DNA from: Torreya grandis
Lineage: Eukaryota; Streptophyta; Pinopsida; Cupressales; Taxaceae
Reading direction: 5' to 3'
Length of the DNA stretch: 64,000 bases
Assembly (NCBI GenBank): GCA_037957365.1
Contig: JARHVA010000122.1
Location: 6,747,501-6,811,500, forward strand
A model generated the notes under the pieces. The model did not search any database. It saw nothing but the letters and a program-made list of their open reading frames with translations, and was not told the DNA's origin. The position numbers were made by a program, and so were the translations under genes. Positions 1 to 14,829 of the stretch are shown here, piece by piece (the first letter of the stretch is position 1; each line of letters starts with the position of its first letter).

Positions 1-417
1 AGACTTTTGCATCTAGTGAATAAAGGTCAAATATACTTGTATTTATAGAGATCTATAACTTGTGTGGTTAATAAAATGTACATAGGCCAACCTTAGGAGA
101 GGTAAAAGTTTTAAAAAGTATCCATTCAGGAGAGTTAGGGCAAAGGATAGTAGCACCAAGTTAGGGACATTCACACCATGTGGTTTTAGTGTCCCAAATG
201 TGGCACTAATGTCCACTTGGTAGACTATTGGACAAACTAGGTTGGGATTTGAGAAAGTTATACTAGGAGTGTGTTTTGGCTATATGTAATTGTTTATGGT
301 TTACACAATGACTAAAAAAGTGTGCAAAAGGCTCTAGGATAGTTCTAGGGATATGATAGGAATATGCTAACTCAAGTGACATTCTTAGCATCCAAATACC
401 ACTTTTAGGTGATTACA
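1..417 (-). repeat. Element D 3' LTR (partial, cut by window start)
   Basis: This stretch aligns almost throughout with 6944-7365. Shared blocks include the words CAGGAGAGTTAGGGCAAA, GTGGCACTAATGTCCA and TAGCATCCAAATACCAC. The copy ends in GATTACA at 411-417; read on the minus strand that is TGTAATC, a normal LTR start. Because the element is coded on the minus strand, this is the downstream (3') LTR. The rest lies left of the window. Confidence 0.75.
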
Positions 418-2154
418 TTTTCCCTCCCTTTATAGTAAAAATATAGTAAAGTTAAATGACTAGTATAAAGGAAAAAATAAGCATACCTAGACTTACCTTA
501 TAAGTGAAGCTAATGTAGATGATTTTGAGTATGTGAATCATAGTTTACATATGTGAAGCATGATATGAAATAATGACTTGTAATGTAACATGCAAAAATT
601 AGTCCTTAAGAGATTATCAAAATTAGAAGACTATGCTAAAGTAAAGTAACCAAGTAAAGTTGAGTAAAGAGAGAGGAAAGTAATGAGTACACCACATTGG
701 GTACATGAAATAATCCATGAACTTGGTGACAACTTGTGTGTGTGAGTGTATATAATGATCATATCATTGAATATCTTGGACTAAGCTAATGGATTGATCA
801 ATCATCATATGGGTGGCTCAAGAAATTAATCTAGATTTGAATCCATCATTGACCACCCTTGATCAATTTATATTGATATATTAATAACTTGGATAAGATT
901 CTAAGTGTGTCTAACCCTCTCATATGGGTGGATCAATAACTCAATTAGGCTATGAATCCATAATTTCCCACTTGTGTGAAATAGATGCATATATAAATAA
1001 ATTGTATAAAGTGTTTAAAGTATCTAAATTAGTAAATTTAACTGTGTATGTTGGCTCTGTAGCCACTCAAGTGTATTAGGTAGCTTTGGGCCACTCGAGA
1101 ATGCCAACAACTATAGATGGAGCAAGGAATGATTCAAGTGATAACCTGGAATGTGATAGAAGTTATATATAGTGTAAATAATGACATGGATTTTTCCATT
1201 CCATTTGATCAACCTTTGTGTAGATGAGTATATGGAAATTATGTGCTACATACATGCCCCTAATATGGTATCTGAGTTTACTAAATCTGAATTGAGTATG
1301 TAATAACTAAATCTATGTAATTAGATTAAATGTGAGAGTGATTCATGCCTCATGTGATGCCCCTTATTTGATCAAGTGGTATGAAACTAAGCTAAAATGA
1401 GTGTATATGATTAAAATATAAACATAACTATCAAATATATGACTATACCTATGCAAATTTGTATTGTATCTAGTGTACTGGTCTGGATAATATAGATTAT
1501 CTAGAAGTTGGGGTTACTAGAAAATAGTGCCCTATAATGGAAAATATTGTAATAGTGTCCTAATATAGGTGGTAATGTATTCCTAGTTTAAAATCTAGGT
1601 GATCTAAACTATTTTTTGAGTTTATTATTTCCTATGTCAACCTTGTGTCTAATTTCTAAAACTAAGCCTATGTGCTGAAATTTATCTATGAATATCAAAG
1701 TTAGAGCCTAATATTTATGACAAATCCATATGAATGACCCCTATTTTGAGGTTAGTATGTGTAAGAATTATCCTCAAAATAAGTAGCTCTGTAAAATATG
1801 TTATCCAGAGCATGTGCATGATAATCCAATACAATGTACAAACATAACATTGGAGTGTAAATGAATCTAAGCAAAAATAGGTAATGTAAGATGTATGTTG
1901 TAATATATCATTTCATAAGGGTGTTAAGATATATGTAATCAATGTGTATAATATAACATATGAGTAACTATCTAGGGGGATGGGGAACAATGTCCATCAC
2001 AACACCCAAGTAGGAAGGGTAGATGCATGAAATCCCTCATGGCATTGAAAATTAGTGTGTGTGCAACAAGAAAAGACAAGTTTCATGGTGAATACACATA
2101 CAAGGAAGCATATATACAAGTACATGAGGCATGAAAAAGTAGGTTAAGGGGTCA

Positions 2155-2390
2155 TAATACAAGGGACATGGGCACATGCCACTAAATATGAGAATGAATA
2201 CATATAAGGACATGTTCAAATGTCCACATACACAAGCAACAAGTAATTTGGCTTAAAGCCACATAGAAGGCCATGTTCAAATGTCTACGTATGAAATTAG
2301 GAAAGCACACACAAGGGACATGGGCAGATGTCCAAGGCATAAAAATAAATAATTAGCATAATACAAATAACAATGGCATATTCAAATACC
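2155..2390. repeat. Degenerate tandem repeat, unit about 50-60 bp, with a palindromic core
   Basis: About five related units occur, each built round a core like GGACATGTTCAAATGTCC (2208-2225). Other cores start near 2164, 2270, 2318 and 2374. The core is itself an inverted repeat (GGACAT…ATGTCC). The spacing is irregular and the sequence between the cores is poorly conserved. Confidence 0.5.
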
Positions 2391-2986
2391 CTCAAAGATG
2401 GAAGAAGCATAGGAAACATAATCAAGTCTAATCTAGGAAAACTAGAAATGAAAGCATGCATAACTATGTAGTAAAAATCTATGTAAATGCTAGGATGTAC
2501 ATATGTTGAGTATAACTAGTGATATTCAGCAAAAAATATGAGAAATTAGTAGCAATGATTAATATCAATATATATCAATGCATAAAATTTAATGTATAAT
2601 ATGTAAGGATAGAACTTGGTAGTAATAACTATGTAGGAGATGACCCCAAGTGTATAGATGCATAAAAATAAACTTAGACTAGTGTATATGCCACTAGTGG
2701 GTAGATGATAGCAATTCTATATCAATGAAGTGGAATGGAGTCTTATTTATAATCTAAGATCACTCAACAAGAACAAGTGAAGCATATATGTACGATAAAA
2801 CTGACTATACTAATATAGCTAGCATATGTAATACTTAGAAAGTAGTAGAAATGTAAACATAGAAATGCATATAATATATAAATTTTGTGTTTTTGAAATA
2901 TTTGAATGTTTTTTTATTTTTATATGTTATATTATTTTTGTGTTTTTTGAGTATAAGATAAGTACAAGAAAATGAAAATAAACTAT

Positions 2987-3117
<131 letters not shown>

Positions 3118-3749
3118 AGTATGTAAAAGGCTAGGAATCATACTAACCAATGAGTCTCATGGGAGACTCATTATCACCATGACCTATGTTGAATACATGA
3201 ACTATGATCACACATGTGTTATGAAAGGGAAACTATGAGCCCATGATTTATTGTGTTATATAATCTAATTATGAAGCTACATGTGTAGTGATGCTATGAT
3301 GTTGTGACACTGGCTATGATTTCTTATGAACTGTAGGGGTCTTAGGGACACATTTGATAGAAGAAGAAGTTATAAGTGATATAGGTGCCCTATGTTGAGA
3401 ACCATTAAAACCTAACAAAACAGATCTCAGTTTAAATTGAGTAGAGTAATGCACTCTAGAATCTGTGATGTATCTCTAATGTAGAGGTCTCTCTAGTAAT
3501 GGTATATGTTGGAGAGTATGGATACATGTAGATATTGTATGAGTAAACATATACTGCAATGATGACTCTACTAAACACTATGATGTATGCATAGGATTTG
3601 TACTCTTTGCTATAGTTAATAAATATGTAATGTTTGGTAATGGTGATGGAATTGTAACTGGTGTCTATATTAGAATTGCCTATGAAATGGGTAGAAGATA
3701 CTCATATGAGACAACATCCACCGTAAGCACCTGATTAGCATGTCTGTAC

Positions 3750-3913
3750 TTTAGGCATTGATGTAATGTACATGGGATGGCTTGGAACTACTATAACCAT
3801 AGCTTTCCTAGTCATATATTGAATACACCTGCACTAGGTACTACTAAGAACTAAGTGACTATGTGTGTTGGTCCCACTTGTAATGGAAGCGCAATCTCTT
3901 TGATGGAGCTTTG
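3750..3913 (-). pseudogene. Gypsy protease/linker remnant (element D)
   Basis: Minus-strand reading in one frame gives the words KEIALPLQVGPTHIVT, then FLVVPSAGVFNI, then LGKLWL and AIPCTLHQCLK, separated by stop codons. This matches the end of the aspartic-protease region of Tat/Athila gypsy elements, where a flap segment is followed by a [LGRPW]-like motif and a PST-LHQ-LK-like motif. The catalytic D-S/T-G was not found. It lies downstream of the gag knuckle, in the expected order. It is non-functional: at least four in-frame stops. Confidence 0.65.
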
Positions 3914-4283
3914 AGCATGGGAAATTAATCCACTAATGACCGTATCTATGGGGAATATATCTCACTCTACATATCCCAAGTGATATAAGAGTGTCATGGT
4001 GTACATGATTATGTTTGATCCATTGTCAACCATCTTACTTTGAAAATGTGATAAATCGTCTAGGTGGCACTGTAGTATGACACATGCCAATAATGTTATG
4101 CAGCAGATGTGTCTCCTTTGTAATTATATGATGGGAATATAGTGGTGTATGTGCTTTTTATGTATAATGAATACTTGATGTACTTCCTACCTCATTCATT
4201 GTATGTTTTGTGGAAGGATATGAAAACATCTTTAGTGATTTATCCTCTATTTGATGTTGCTTTAGTTCCTTTGTGGGTGTTCC

Positions 4284-5212
4284 CACATCGATAATGTTAG
4301 CCTCAATGAGATCTTATATCATATGCTTTAGGCTAATGCATCTTTTTGTTGTGTGGCCTGGTGCCCTTTGATACTCACATAATGCATTTGAGTCATAACT
4401 CTTTGGAAGAGGTTATGTCATATCAACCTATTTAATGGGAGAGAGAGATATGACATTTATTTCAAATATTTGTTGTATAACTTGTGTTGGTGACTCTATA
4501 AGATTAGTGAAGACTCTACACTAAGGAATGCATAAAATTAATTATGAAATGGCTCATAAGTTGCATTTATTTTGGCCTTTTGATCACTTTTATTGTCTAT
4601 GACCCTTACCTTGTATGGATAATTGTTTTAAATCTTAATAGTTTATTCTAATCCATTTATGTACTTGAGTTTTCCCATTGATAAGAGCTTAACCTATATT
4701 TATTTGACTATATGATACAAATTAGTGAATGTAGGAAACTTCTTGAACAAGGTAGCCTCATCTAATGCTAGTAATAGAATGTGTTTAAATATATCTTGAA
4801 TATCTTTGTCTATCATGGGGCTGGTCAATTTGGATAATATTATCCTGTATCATAAGACATAATCTACAATAGGGTCATTTTAATTTTTATTTAATTATGC
4901 CACTTATGCATATGATATCTTATCATTGATGTTAATAGATAAGTGTGTTAGGAACATGTTGGCTAAAGGATTGAATGTCATGATATATTGATTTGGTAAA
5001 TCATAGAATCATTGTAGGGCATAATCCTTGAGACTGCATGGAAATAACTTTGTAATAAGCCAATCATTGGACACATAGTCCAAACATGCTATACAAAAGG
5101 CTCTGAGGTGATGCTCTAGGTCACCCTTACCATCATATAATGTGAGCTTGGGTGCCATGAAAATAGATGGAAAATGAGTTGTTACTATGTGATGTGCCAA
5201 AGTTATATGCAA
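4284..5212 (-). pseudogene. Gypsy gag remnant with CCHC-like knuckle (element D)
   Basis: The open part at 5009-5212 reads PKLTLYDGKGDLEHHLRAF followed by SNDWLITKLFPCSLKDYALQ. This is the typical start of the plant gypsy retrotransposon gag domain (capsid-like, forms the particle). The frame continues with stops through FLTHLSININDKISY and IFKHILLLALDEATLF to about 4690. Further on, at 4284-4379, comes a knuckle-like block CEYQRAPGHTTKRC followed by LKHMI-stop-DLIEANIID, the form seen in Tat-type gags. The stop inside the IQDLI motif is where Gln (CAA) is usual. Several nonsense codons, and probably frameshifts, make it a pseudogene. Confidence 0.75.
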
Positions 5213-6148
5213 GAGAATGTTGGAATCTAAGGCATGTAATGGCCTAGTTTCTTCCTACTCAAGATGTCACACCTTATACTGAAAAGTATAAATCCCATGT
5301 ATAAGGGATTATACATCTAGAGTGGAAGAACTAGACATAAAGGGAGTATCTATCAGTAATGTTGAATAAAAATCTTCATTTGTGCTATTTTATTTAGTTG
5401 ATTTGGCCCCACTAGAAGTGTAACAACATTATTAACTAGAGGGGTTAAAGATTCATAATTGTTTGTTTTATTCTTGATTTCCAATATGGCCTATAAGATT
5501 TGTGCATGATCAAGGGGTTGTTCTTGAATTATATATCTAAATACTTGTAATACCTCATATTTTTTCATAATTATGTCATTATTTTTATGTGGAGGGTGTG
5601 TGTCTTAATTCTCAATGTGTAACTCATATTGCTCTTAGTTGTATTGTTCATCTTCAGATGCATTGTCATTGAATTCCACATAATTAGGGCATGAGGATTC
5701 ATAACTAGAGTTTTAATAGTTTCCATGTCCTTCTTATAGTATTGGATAGTAGGGATGTTAATGTGATCTATAGGATTACAATCTAGGCTAACACTTCTTC
5801 TTAATTAAAGAGAGATAGCTTTTTTAGATGGCATATAGTAAATAAATTGAAATAAAGATACCAAAATAGGATATGTGAATTTTAAAAAATTAATATCAAC
5901 TAATGAAAATAAGAGAAAAAAGGATACAAACCTAAAATAATATAGGGTTAGGGATTTTTGAATCTAGGATTTTTTTGAAACAATTTAAGTTATATGTAAG
6001 ATAGATTGAAACCCTAATATGAAAATTGATTTAATTTAGCTAGGTTGTCTATAAAAAGCATAAAACTATAAGTATAAAACCCTAAATTATTGCATAAAAA
6101 TTTGGATTAATACAAGCTAGGGTTTGAATCAATATTAAAAGTAAGATG
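5213..6148. other. Element D 5' leader region
   Basis: This lies between the gag remnant and the proposed primer-binding site. It is AT-rich, with no frame I can relate to a protein. On the minus strand it is where the untranslated leader and the gag N-terminus should be. Confidence 0.4.
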
Positions 6149-6159
6149 GGTTCACCAAA
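6149..6159 (-). other. Possible primer-binding site of element D
   Basis: On the minus strand the sequence just inside the right LTR reads TTTGGTGAACCCAT. It resembles the TTTGGCGACTCCA-type primer site of Tat/Ogre elements after loss of one CpG. It directly follows …TTAAATCA, a normal CA-ending LTR end. The match is short and degenerate. Confidence 0.35.
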
Positions 6160-7365
6160 TGATTTAACCTTTTAGGGTTTAACTATGTAAATCTTATGTT
6201 TAGATTAAAGGTTTGCTATGTCTAAATTAGTTTAATAATATGAAATAATTTAGCACTAGTTTACTATGATTTTTTTTAATTTCTTTGAATTTTTAAAAAT
6301 AGTAATAAATAGGCTTAAATATAAATTTATCAATAAAGTGACTATCATAGATGATCTAGGTTCTAAAAATTGAGTTCTAGAGAGTTATGAGTGTCATCAA
6401 TAAGGTATAAGGATATGTTTTCTCATTGGATAATAGCACCACACCTAGACATTAGCACCATGTTATTTTAGTGTCCTCAAAGTGGTGTTAGTGTCCTCTT
6501 TATAGTATTATTCCTATTTTATGGGAACACATACACTTATGTTTTTAGGTCTTGTTCCTTCATGCATGAAATCTATAGTTCTGTGTTGTGCTTGGAAAAC
6601 CTGATTTAATGTGAAAACCCTAATCCTCCTTATAAATATGGAATGATAAATAATTATGTGTTCATTATTAGGATAGGATGGACATATTTAACACTCTATT
6701 GTGAAGAGAGTTATGTACATACCAATACTCTGAAGAGGGATCAAGCCACATGTAGTTCTCCCACCTAGTGCTTGATGCAAGTGCATGTGAATGCTAGAAT
6801 GAGAGTGGAATTGGATTCCTTGAGTGTGTTTGAGATTTTAAATATGGTTTTATGGATAATGTATATGGTATTATGAATAATTAGGGTAGAATAAGGATCA
6901 CATACCTTAATTTTTCTCAACTTATCTTTTGTTTGAATAGGCACTTGCATCTATTTTCCATCTAATGAATAAAGTTCAAATAGAATTGAAATTATATATA
7001 TTTGTAGCTTATGAAGATAGTAAAATTTACTTAATCCAACTTTAGGAGGTGCACACATTTGAACATTATCTGTTCAGGAGAGTTAGGGCAAAAGATAGTA
7101 GCACCTATTTGGGGACACTAGTGCCATGTGGTTGTAATGTCCCAAATGTGGCACTAATGTCCATTTATCAAATTTCTAGGTAAACAGGGTTAGGATTTGA
7201 AAAACTTATCCTAGGAATATGTTTTGTCTATCTTTAACTATCTTTGGTCCACATAATTACTAAAAAAGTGTGTCAAAAGCTCTATGATAGGTCTAGGACT
7301 ATGCTATGATTATGCTAACTAAATCAACACTTTTAGCATCCAAATACCACTTTTAGGTGATTACA
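6160..7365 (-). repeat. Element D 5' LTR
   Basis: The part from about 6944 to 7365 is supported by its match to 1-417. The left border at 6160 rests only on the TG/CA ends and the proposed primer site, which would give an LTR of 1206 bp. Inside, short words such as TAGTGTCC and TAGCACCA recur at about 6448-6505 and 7099-7165, a sign of internal duplication in the U3. Confidence 0.55.
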
Positions 7366-10300
7366 AGAACTAACCAAAACATTACCAACTTATAAACACA
7401 AAACCACATCCGTAATTAATAAAATCTTACCACTATTGACCCACTAACAACCTATGACACTACACACTAAATATCTCTAACCAAAAATAAAATATTTTTT
7501 TTTCACACTAAATGTTAAGCAATTCTTACACAAGTGTTTATCTAGCTTCAAATTTTTAGTATGGACATCAATGAGAAAAAATGTAGATGACATGCTTCCA
7601 TCATTTTTAATAGATGACAAAATTAAATAATGATAACTTGGAATTTATATGTACTCAGGAAAATTGTCTTGAAGTCCAATGTATTGGATTCAAATAGGTA
7701 CAAGAAGTTATAGGGAGAAAAGAGGAGTTTTTTAATGAAATTTAATTATAAAAAAACAAATATGGGATTTTAAATAACACATATGGATTCTAAAAATCTA
7801 GGCTTGAGTTACCAAGCCTAGTTAATATATAACCAAAAAAATCCAAGTGTGTATTTTCCATTTTTTGAAAAAATAATAGTGTTTTCCCATGTTTTATCTT
7901 ATTTACATTTTATTTTAATAACTAATAGGTATCTAAAATTTCTATATAGATAATTTTATCATGATCATGGGTCAAACTATTAACAAAGCCACATAAGGTA
8001 AAAGGTAAAAGTCTATTATTTTTTGGTAATTTATTTAAAAAATTTTAATGTGTGTTTGAGTTTCATTATTTTCAGTTAAAACCATCCATTATTTAATTTT
8101 TAAAACTCCTCAAAATCATATTCCACCTAATAAATTTTTATAAAAAAATATGATAGTTGAAGATGAAAAACAAAACATAAAAACCCATATAAACTCTCCT
8201 ACAATTCCACATGACACACTAGGTAGTCAAGAGGATTTGGTAGCTCATGTAGTGAAAAAAATATAGATTGAGTTTTTCATCAAGCTTTTGAGAGAGTTTT
8301 ATTATATCATCCTTCATAGTTCTTTTTTTTTCCAAATATATTAAAAACATTCAAAGGTGAAGTTGACTCAGTGATGGATCAAATTAATATGTGGTATTCA
8401 TATAGATAGTCATGTACGAGCTATTTTGATACCAAACTGTCATCTTCTAAATTTAAATTTAAGAAAATAATAAGATATAAAATATGTAAATTTCTAAACA
8501 ATAAAAGAATGAATGCATCACTTTAATTTATATGAAAATATTTCTTAATCCACTAGTTCCATTGTGATATGATTAAAAATAATATTTGGAATAGATGGTG
8601 GATAGAGTTTAATCACATGATTTCAATAAACCATGAGTTCCCATTATGTTTATTGGGAAACTTAATTTTGATTTTATCTTCAATGAGATGCCAAATTAAT
8701 TTAATCACTATAAATTTCAAGGATGAGGAAAATGATCTACACATGATAGAGAGGGTGCACACAATGTTCCTATTGAGCTTGGTAGAGTCACTATATAAAA
8801 GTGTATTTGGCTTACTAAAGTCCCCTATGCAATGAAGGAGACTGTGGATATGACACATTTCATGTGCTTAGTTCACTTATTGACAACCTCATTGAGCATA
8901 CCACACATCTTTCATGTAGTGATGTTGGTGAGAGTGTACATTGCATACACGAATTAGACCTCATGCTCAAGTACACTTATGTAATTCTTGTGGGGTTCTA
9001 TATACTAATGATCAATATTATGGTTTTATATCAACTAGTATTGATTTTTTGTCATGAATAATGACTTATTTAGACATACATTTGGTTATGACACCTAAAA
9101 AATTATTATTGCATATATTTTATATTTGACACATTTACAAACATTTGTATTATCTATTAAATTTTTTAAAAAAATATTTAACTTAATGATTAATTTACAT
9201 ATGTAAAGAAATAATATATATTTAGTTTTTAGTGTTATTGAATCATATAGTCCCATGTGTTTCAAAGTAAAATATTTTTTTATCTAGTAGCACATGTATT
9301 GATATTAAAAACTATTAATCCAAGTTTTGTGAATAAGATTCAAGGGTTGATGGGATACAAAAATAGGATCATTGAAGTAACTCAATGCACAAATTTTAAG
9401 CATGTCATTTTATGAATAACCAATTGGTAGAATACCATGGTTAAATCAATGTGATTGGTATTTGTTTAAGAAAATACTCATCTATGTAAAAGTAAGATCA
9501 ACCTATCCAAAATTCAAAAAATAACCTACGCATGGATATTCCCAATGATTATATTTTACAAGATAAAACACACATCAAATAAAGAAGGGTAAGGTAGAGA
9601 AGAAAGTTATAAATTTACACTATGATAATTTTGCTAAAGAAAACACTTCATGAGATTTACTTAAAAAAACCAATATTTATTAATCTTAGAATTCAATAAA
9701 ACTTTCATAAACATAGCAGAGAGTCTAAGGAATATTTAATTATGAACAAATCCCTATAACATTATGTTTGAGATAAATTAACAACATTGAATTGTAAAAA
9801 TCATATTCATACACATTGAAATTAAAAAGAGAGCCATAGAGATGATTAAATTACTCAATTTAGCCAATTTACAAGAAATAAATTAAATCTCATGTAGTGA
9901 TTACCATAAGCTAAAACACATACAACATTAACCTATATTTTGAGAAAGTGGGACATGAGCTACTCACAAAACATCTAAAATATTTCTTAATCAAATGAAG
10001 TCTCTAAATTATGTATCTCTAATATAAGGTCTTATAAATGTATTTATAATAAGGTATGGGAACTACCACATCCATAAATCAATTTGCATGCAAAGTAAAG
10101 AAAACATGTTTCTAACACTATACTAAAGAATCTAAAAATAAAGCTCCAAAGCTTTAAAAAAAGAGGCCCTAAAATAACCTTGAAATATCCAAGTTAGATT
10201 TTTAGATTGTGAAATATAATAATATGGAGAGTTAAACCTTTTAAGACTGTTATTACATTGTTAAAATTTAATAACACCCTTGTTGTAGCCAACACACTTA

Positions 10301-13300
10301 TTTTTAAAATTTTAAATAAGGACCCACTTTGAGTTGAAAATTTCATGTTTATGTCTAATCTGGTATAAATAAATTAGAGTTAAAAGCTATAGGTTGCTAT
10401 ATCAATTTGGTTATTATATCATGACCTTTAGTCTAAAAAACTAAATGAGTATTGTTGTTGAAATTATTGTTATGCACATATTTGGAATTTTAAATTATAG
10501 ACATTTAGCAAATTTGGGATTTAATTTTATGGACTAATAAAGCTAGTTGGTATTTATCCAGAGTTATTTTTTCTCCTTTTCTACTTCATATTGAATTTAC
10601 ATGTTGACATTAGTATTAGCCACATATCTCTTTCATGCCTAAAAACTATCAAATCAAAGAGTGGCTATACATTTCAAATGATTGAGCAATCATGTAAACA
10701 AGATCATGCCACATGTTTTCAATCTAGTTTAATTATTTTTTACACTATAAATCTTCTAAGTATTAATCTATCAATGAATATCTAGATCCATGAGACTTAA
10801 CTAGTTGTATTAATCTTTCTCATCTATATATTTATTTAAGTCTTCACCCTCAGTGGTCATCTGAAAGAGTGACATATATCCACATGTTATCATTATGTCT
10901 ACTTGTGGCCTATACACCAATAGTCCATACTTAGACACTCTATGACCAAGTAGATAAATAGGATGGTAACACTATTCATCATTTAATTTAATCACTTCTA
11001 TAAATTTTAATGCATAAGTCCCAAACATTCTTAATGATATGGATTAATGAGATTATTCTAATGTTTACATGTCATTCACTTATAACTGCACATTATCTTA
11101 TATAATGTGTGAACCTCAACAAACATGCAAATAAATGAGACCATGCCATTTGTCACAATATCACTCATTGATGACTGACAACTTATTATATAATTTACAA
11201 GGCTTCACAACTAAGTGTATTAATGATATTATTCCATGTGTCAATATTTCAAAGAGATAAAAATTGTCAAGAAAAGGTACACAGTCAAAACCCAAGGACC
11301 ATTTGGAGGAGTGACAACCATCTACATAGTGGCATCATATTAAATCATGACCTACATTTATGAGAAAAACATTACATATTTTATTACTAACTCAATAAGG
11401 GTGAACCATGTGTTGGCATCTCTTTGAAATGTGACCAAAGGTCCAAATTATAGAATGCAAAGTCCAATATCAAGTGATAAATGGCTATAGGCCATGTGTC
11501 ACACTCTAGATAAAATAATACAAACAAAGGAAATAAAGACTCAATTACATTTTAAATGGACATGTGGTGGAATAAATGACTCAACAAGATTACTAAATAG
11601 TTATAAATAGTGATAATGTACCATGTGGCAAAAAATCTCACAAAAATTGAATTCACAAACTCAAATTCAAAAAATAAGATTAAAAAAGACCAAACCATTT
11701 TCTATAATTAATTCTCATGTATGGATGATTCAAGGCATTGAGTTTTCAATCCTAGAAAAATATATGACATATTCAGCCCTAAAAATAAAACTAAATATAC
11801 ATTATCTACAAGTTATCTTACAAATTATTATTAAAGTTATTCTATGACCAAAATGACCTAATTTTTACAAGTCTACTTAGGATGACATAAATAAATATAA
11901 TGGTATAATCATCTAGAGAACCATCCCCATATGTATTTAGTCTCACTATGAGGACTAAATATATAAATAAATTATTTGACTCAAAAACATTAGGCATAAG
12001 TTACAACATTATATGGCAGTTTAGTTTGAGGTTGATAGAGCTAATCCATATGTCATAGATAACTAATTATCATTGTTTACAATAATATGCATAAATCATC
12101 TATTTGCAATCAAGGTTGTTAGTTTAAAAAATGTTGTGTCTAAATCTAGGGTATTTCCTTATATTGTTATTTTGTTTAATTTGTCTGTTATAGGGAATTT
12201 CTAGGCAATATCTTTCACCTACAGTGTAATCAAACTCTCATGGGCTATGTATCTGGAATTATTTTTGAGATATATTATAGAATTCATGTTCCAAATAGAC
12301 TTATAATCAACCCATTATAGATTATTAGTTAGTAAATAAATTTATCAAGGAAACATTGAAGACTTGGGAAATAGGCCCAAACACTTTGTATTAATAAAAA
12401 GGATTAATAACAACCCTATCATGAAATTCATGTTTGGGGTGATGATAAAAATGACCCTATTAAACAAACTATATGTTTTCTTTGATACCACACATGTTAT
12501 GGAAATTTGGGTCCCTTTACTCGACATCATCTTGAATATGAATAAAATTATAGCCTTGGGAAAGGTAATTGGTTTCAACCTAAAGTTTAAAATGATCAGG
12601 GCCAAGCACAAGCCTAATGGTAATTTATATATGTTGTCATACTTGTTGGATGAAGTAACTACCATTATGACCCCATTTTGAGAGGAACCTTTAAAACCTT
12701 ATACTAAATATCCAAAGAATAAGATATGTTATGATTATAGTATCTTTCATATCTTTGGGTTTAGGGGTCAAATGCAAAGGATTTCCAATGTGTTCTAACC
12801 CACAATTTATCAAGCCATCAATGGTAAAAGAATGCCTAGATTATCAAACTAAATCAAAAGGTTATTTAGGAAAATGAGAGATTAATAGTTTTATATGGAC
12901 CATATCGTAATTATAATTGAACAAACTAATTAATCCCCATTTAATTTACCTTATTGTGTTCTAGTCAAAGTGGAAAAGAAATAAATTTATTTTTAATTAT
13001 CCAAAAATGTGGAACTAAAATTGGAGGCAACCAAGCAAGGAGTCATCCAAAAACTTCCTCTTAGCTTTAATCACCAAAAATATACATAATAGATATACTT
13101 TTTTTAAATGGGTAATGCAAGGGTTCACTATAGATTTGGAAAGGTACATTTTATATATTTTTATCCTAAGAACACTATTTTTTAGACCCTTACAAAGTAT
13201 GGCAACAAGGTTAAGATTCAATATAGACATCGACCTTATGGTCATGATATTATATTCATGAATGTAGAAGATAATACTAAGGTAATAATAAATATGCATA

Positions 13301-14829
13301 CATAACATTTTTTTATGAGGATTGTACTAAGGATTAAATATTACCATACCCTCACTCTCGAGGATGTTAAGGAAATAAACAAGGAAAATTTAATACCAGC
13401 TTAAATATACATTTCTCCTATATATGAAGGATAAAAGACAACAACTAAGATAGATAGGAAAATAAGAGCCAATATCTTTAGATGAATAAAAAGACCACCA
13501 AGCACTATTAACCATTCTCTTTTAATGGGCATGGGATAACCTCTTATTTCTAGGAGGCTAACCTAGTTAGCTTCACATACTACTACAATATAGCCCACAG
13601 AGGTTCCATAAGTAAGTTTCCCTTTTACTATACAACAAGTGATTGCCACTATGCATCCTCAATTTTTTTTTTAAATTTTTACATATCCATCAGTATCCAT
13701 TATTTTTAAGTCTTTGTTAGTTCCTACTACTATGATGATCAAAATACAAACTAGCCAAGAAAATTATCCATAGGCATAAACTCAAAGACTAAATAAAAGC
13801 AAACTTCTCTATTGATTCTTATTGAATAAATAAAATATTAAAATAGAGACTTTAAATAAAACTCAACTTATAATTAGAGGTGACATGAATAATTAAAAAA
13901 TATAAATAAATCAAAAGCTACATAAATCTAATCGGCCTATGTAATTTTTAGAAAATTACTATTTTTAGTAACTTTCATCTTCTAGTGATTTTTCAACCAC
14001 TATTTTAGAATTTTTACATGCAAGCTCAGATATGCTTAAAAATATCCACATATATTATAAACACTAAAATTAACCTAATATATGAATTTCAAGTGAAGAT
14101 CATGTCTCAAAACAAAAAATACACTTTATAAAAATGAAAAAAAAAACTCAAAAAAATAGTAAAATGCATTTTCAGACCCTCAAATGGTCACATATGGCCT
14201 CCAAAAAGTTTTGAAAACATCTTAATTGGATAGAACATGATTTTTTTGAATTAAAATTTTCTTAGATGGTCGTTTTGACATAAATAAAATCTCAAGTAGA
14301 GTTACATATCAAAATTTATGCCCTTCAAAAGTTTAGTCTCTACATCATTCTCCTCTGGATGAAAACAACTCAACTCCTATGAGTTGCCCTAATTAAAACC
14401 CTACAATTTATTCTTGTCAATAGTTTTCTACTCCATTTATAAAATCTAATTGTTGTCTTCCTATTGTAATCTTTCCCACTATACCAAATACATGTTATAA
14501 GTTCCTTACCTTGTGTGCATTGTTTTCTTATCTAGAACATGTGTTATCTTTTCTTTTTTCTTCTTTTGCCTATTAATTCCATTTTATTTATTCATATTAT
14601 TACCCTTAACCATATTATACATGAAAATAATATAAATTTTAAACATTAAATATTGAAGATATACCAAAATTATATGGTAAATTCACCTCGTAAATATTGT
14701 CATTGATTTTATTCATAAATCTGGATTAATTTTCTTATACTTTAACTTTTTATATGTGCATGTTGGAAATATTTATTTCCTAAATTAAATCTTCAATAAA
14801 TATAATTATTAAAATAAAATTTACCTTAT
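7366..14829. other. AT-rich stretch with no supportable gene
   Basis: About 7.5 kb between elements D and E. The open frames are short (under 107 codons). At 12345-12681 frames are open on both strands over the same bases with no recognised motif, as expected from low GC and chance. I see no LTR pair, primer site, terminal inverted repeat or conserved motif. Words around CCATGTG recur between 10870 and 11640 but do not form a clear repeat. It is probably very old transposon-derived DNA. Confidence 0.5.

Noticed and set aside
8569..9061. Three short overlapping open frames
   Set aside because: Hydrophobic low-information products with no domain, no conserved copy in the window and no gene-like context.
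9900..10020. Possible copia RNase H tail
   Set aside because: One short stretch hinted at the end of a copia RNase H, but no second motif in frame supports it.
12345..12681. Overlapping open frames of about 105 codons on both strands
   Set aside because: No recognisable motif in either. An AT-rich stretch short of stops by chance, or remains of a repeat, explains it as well.
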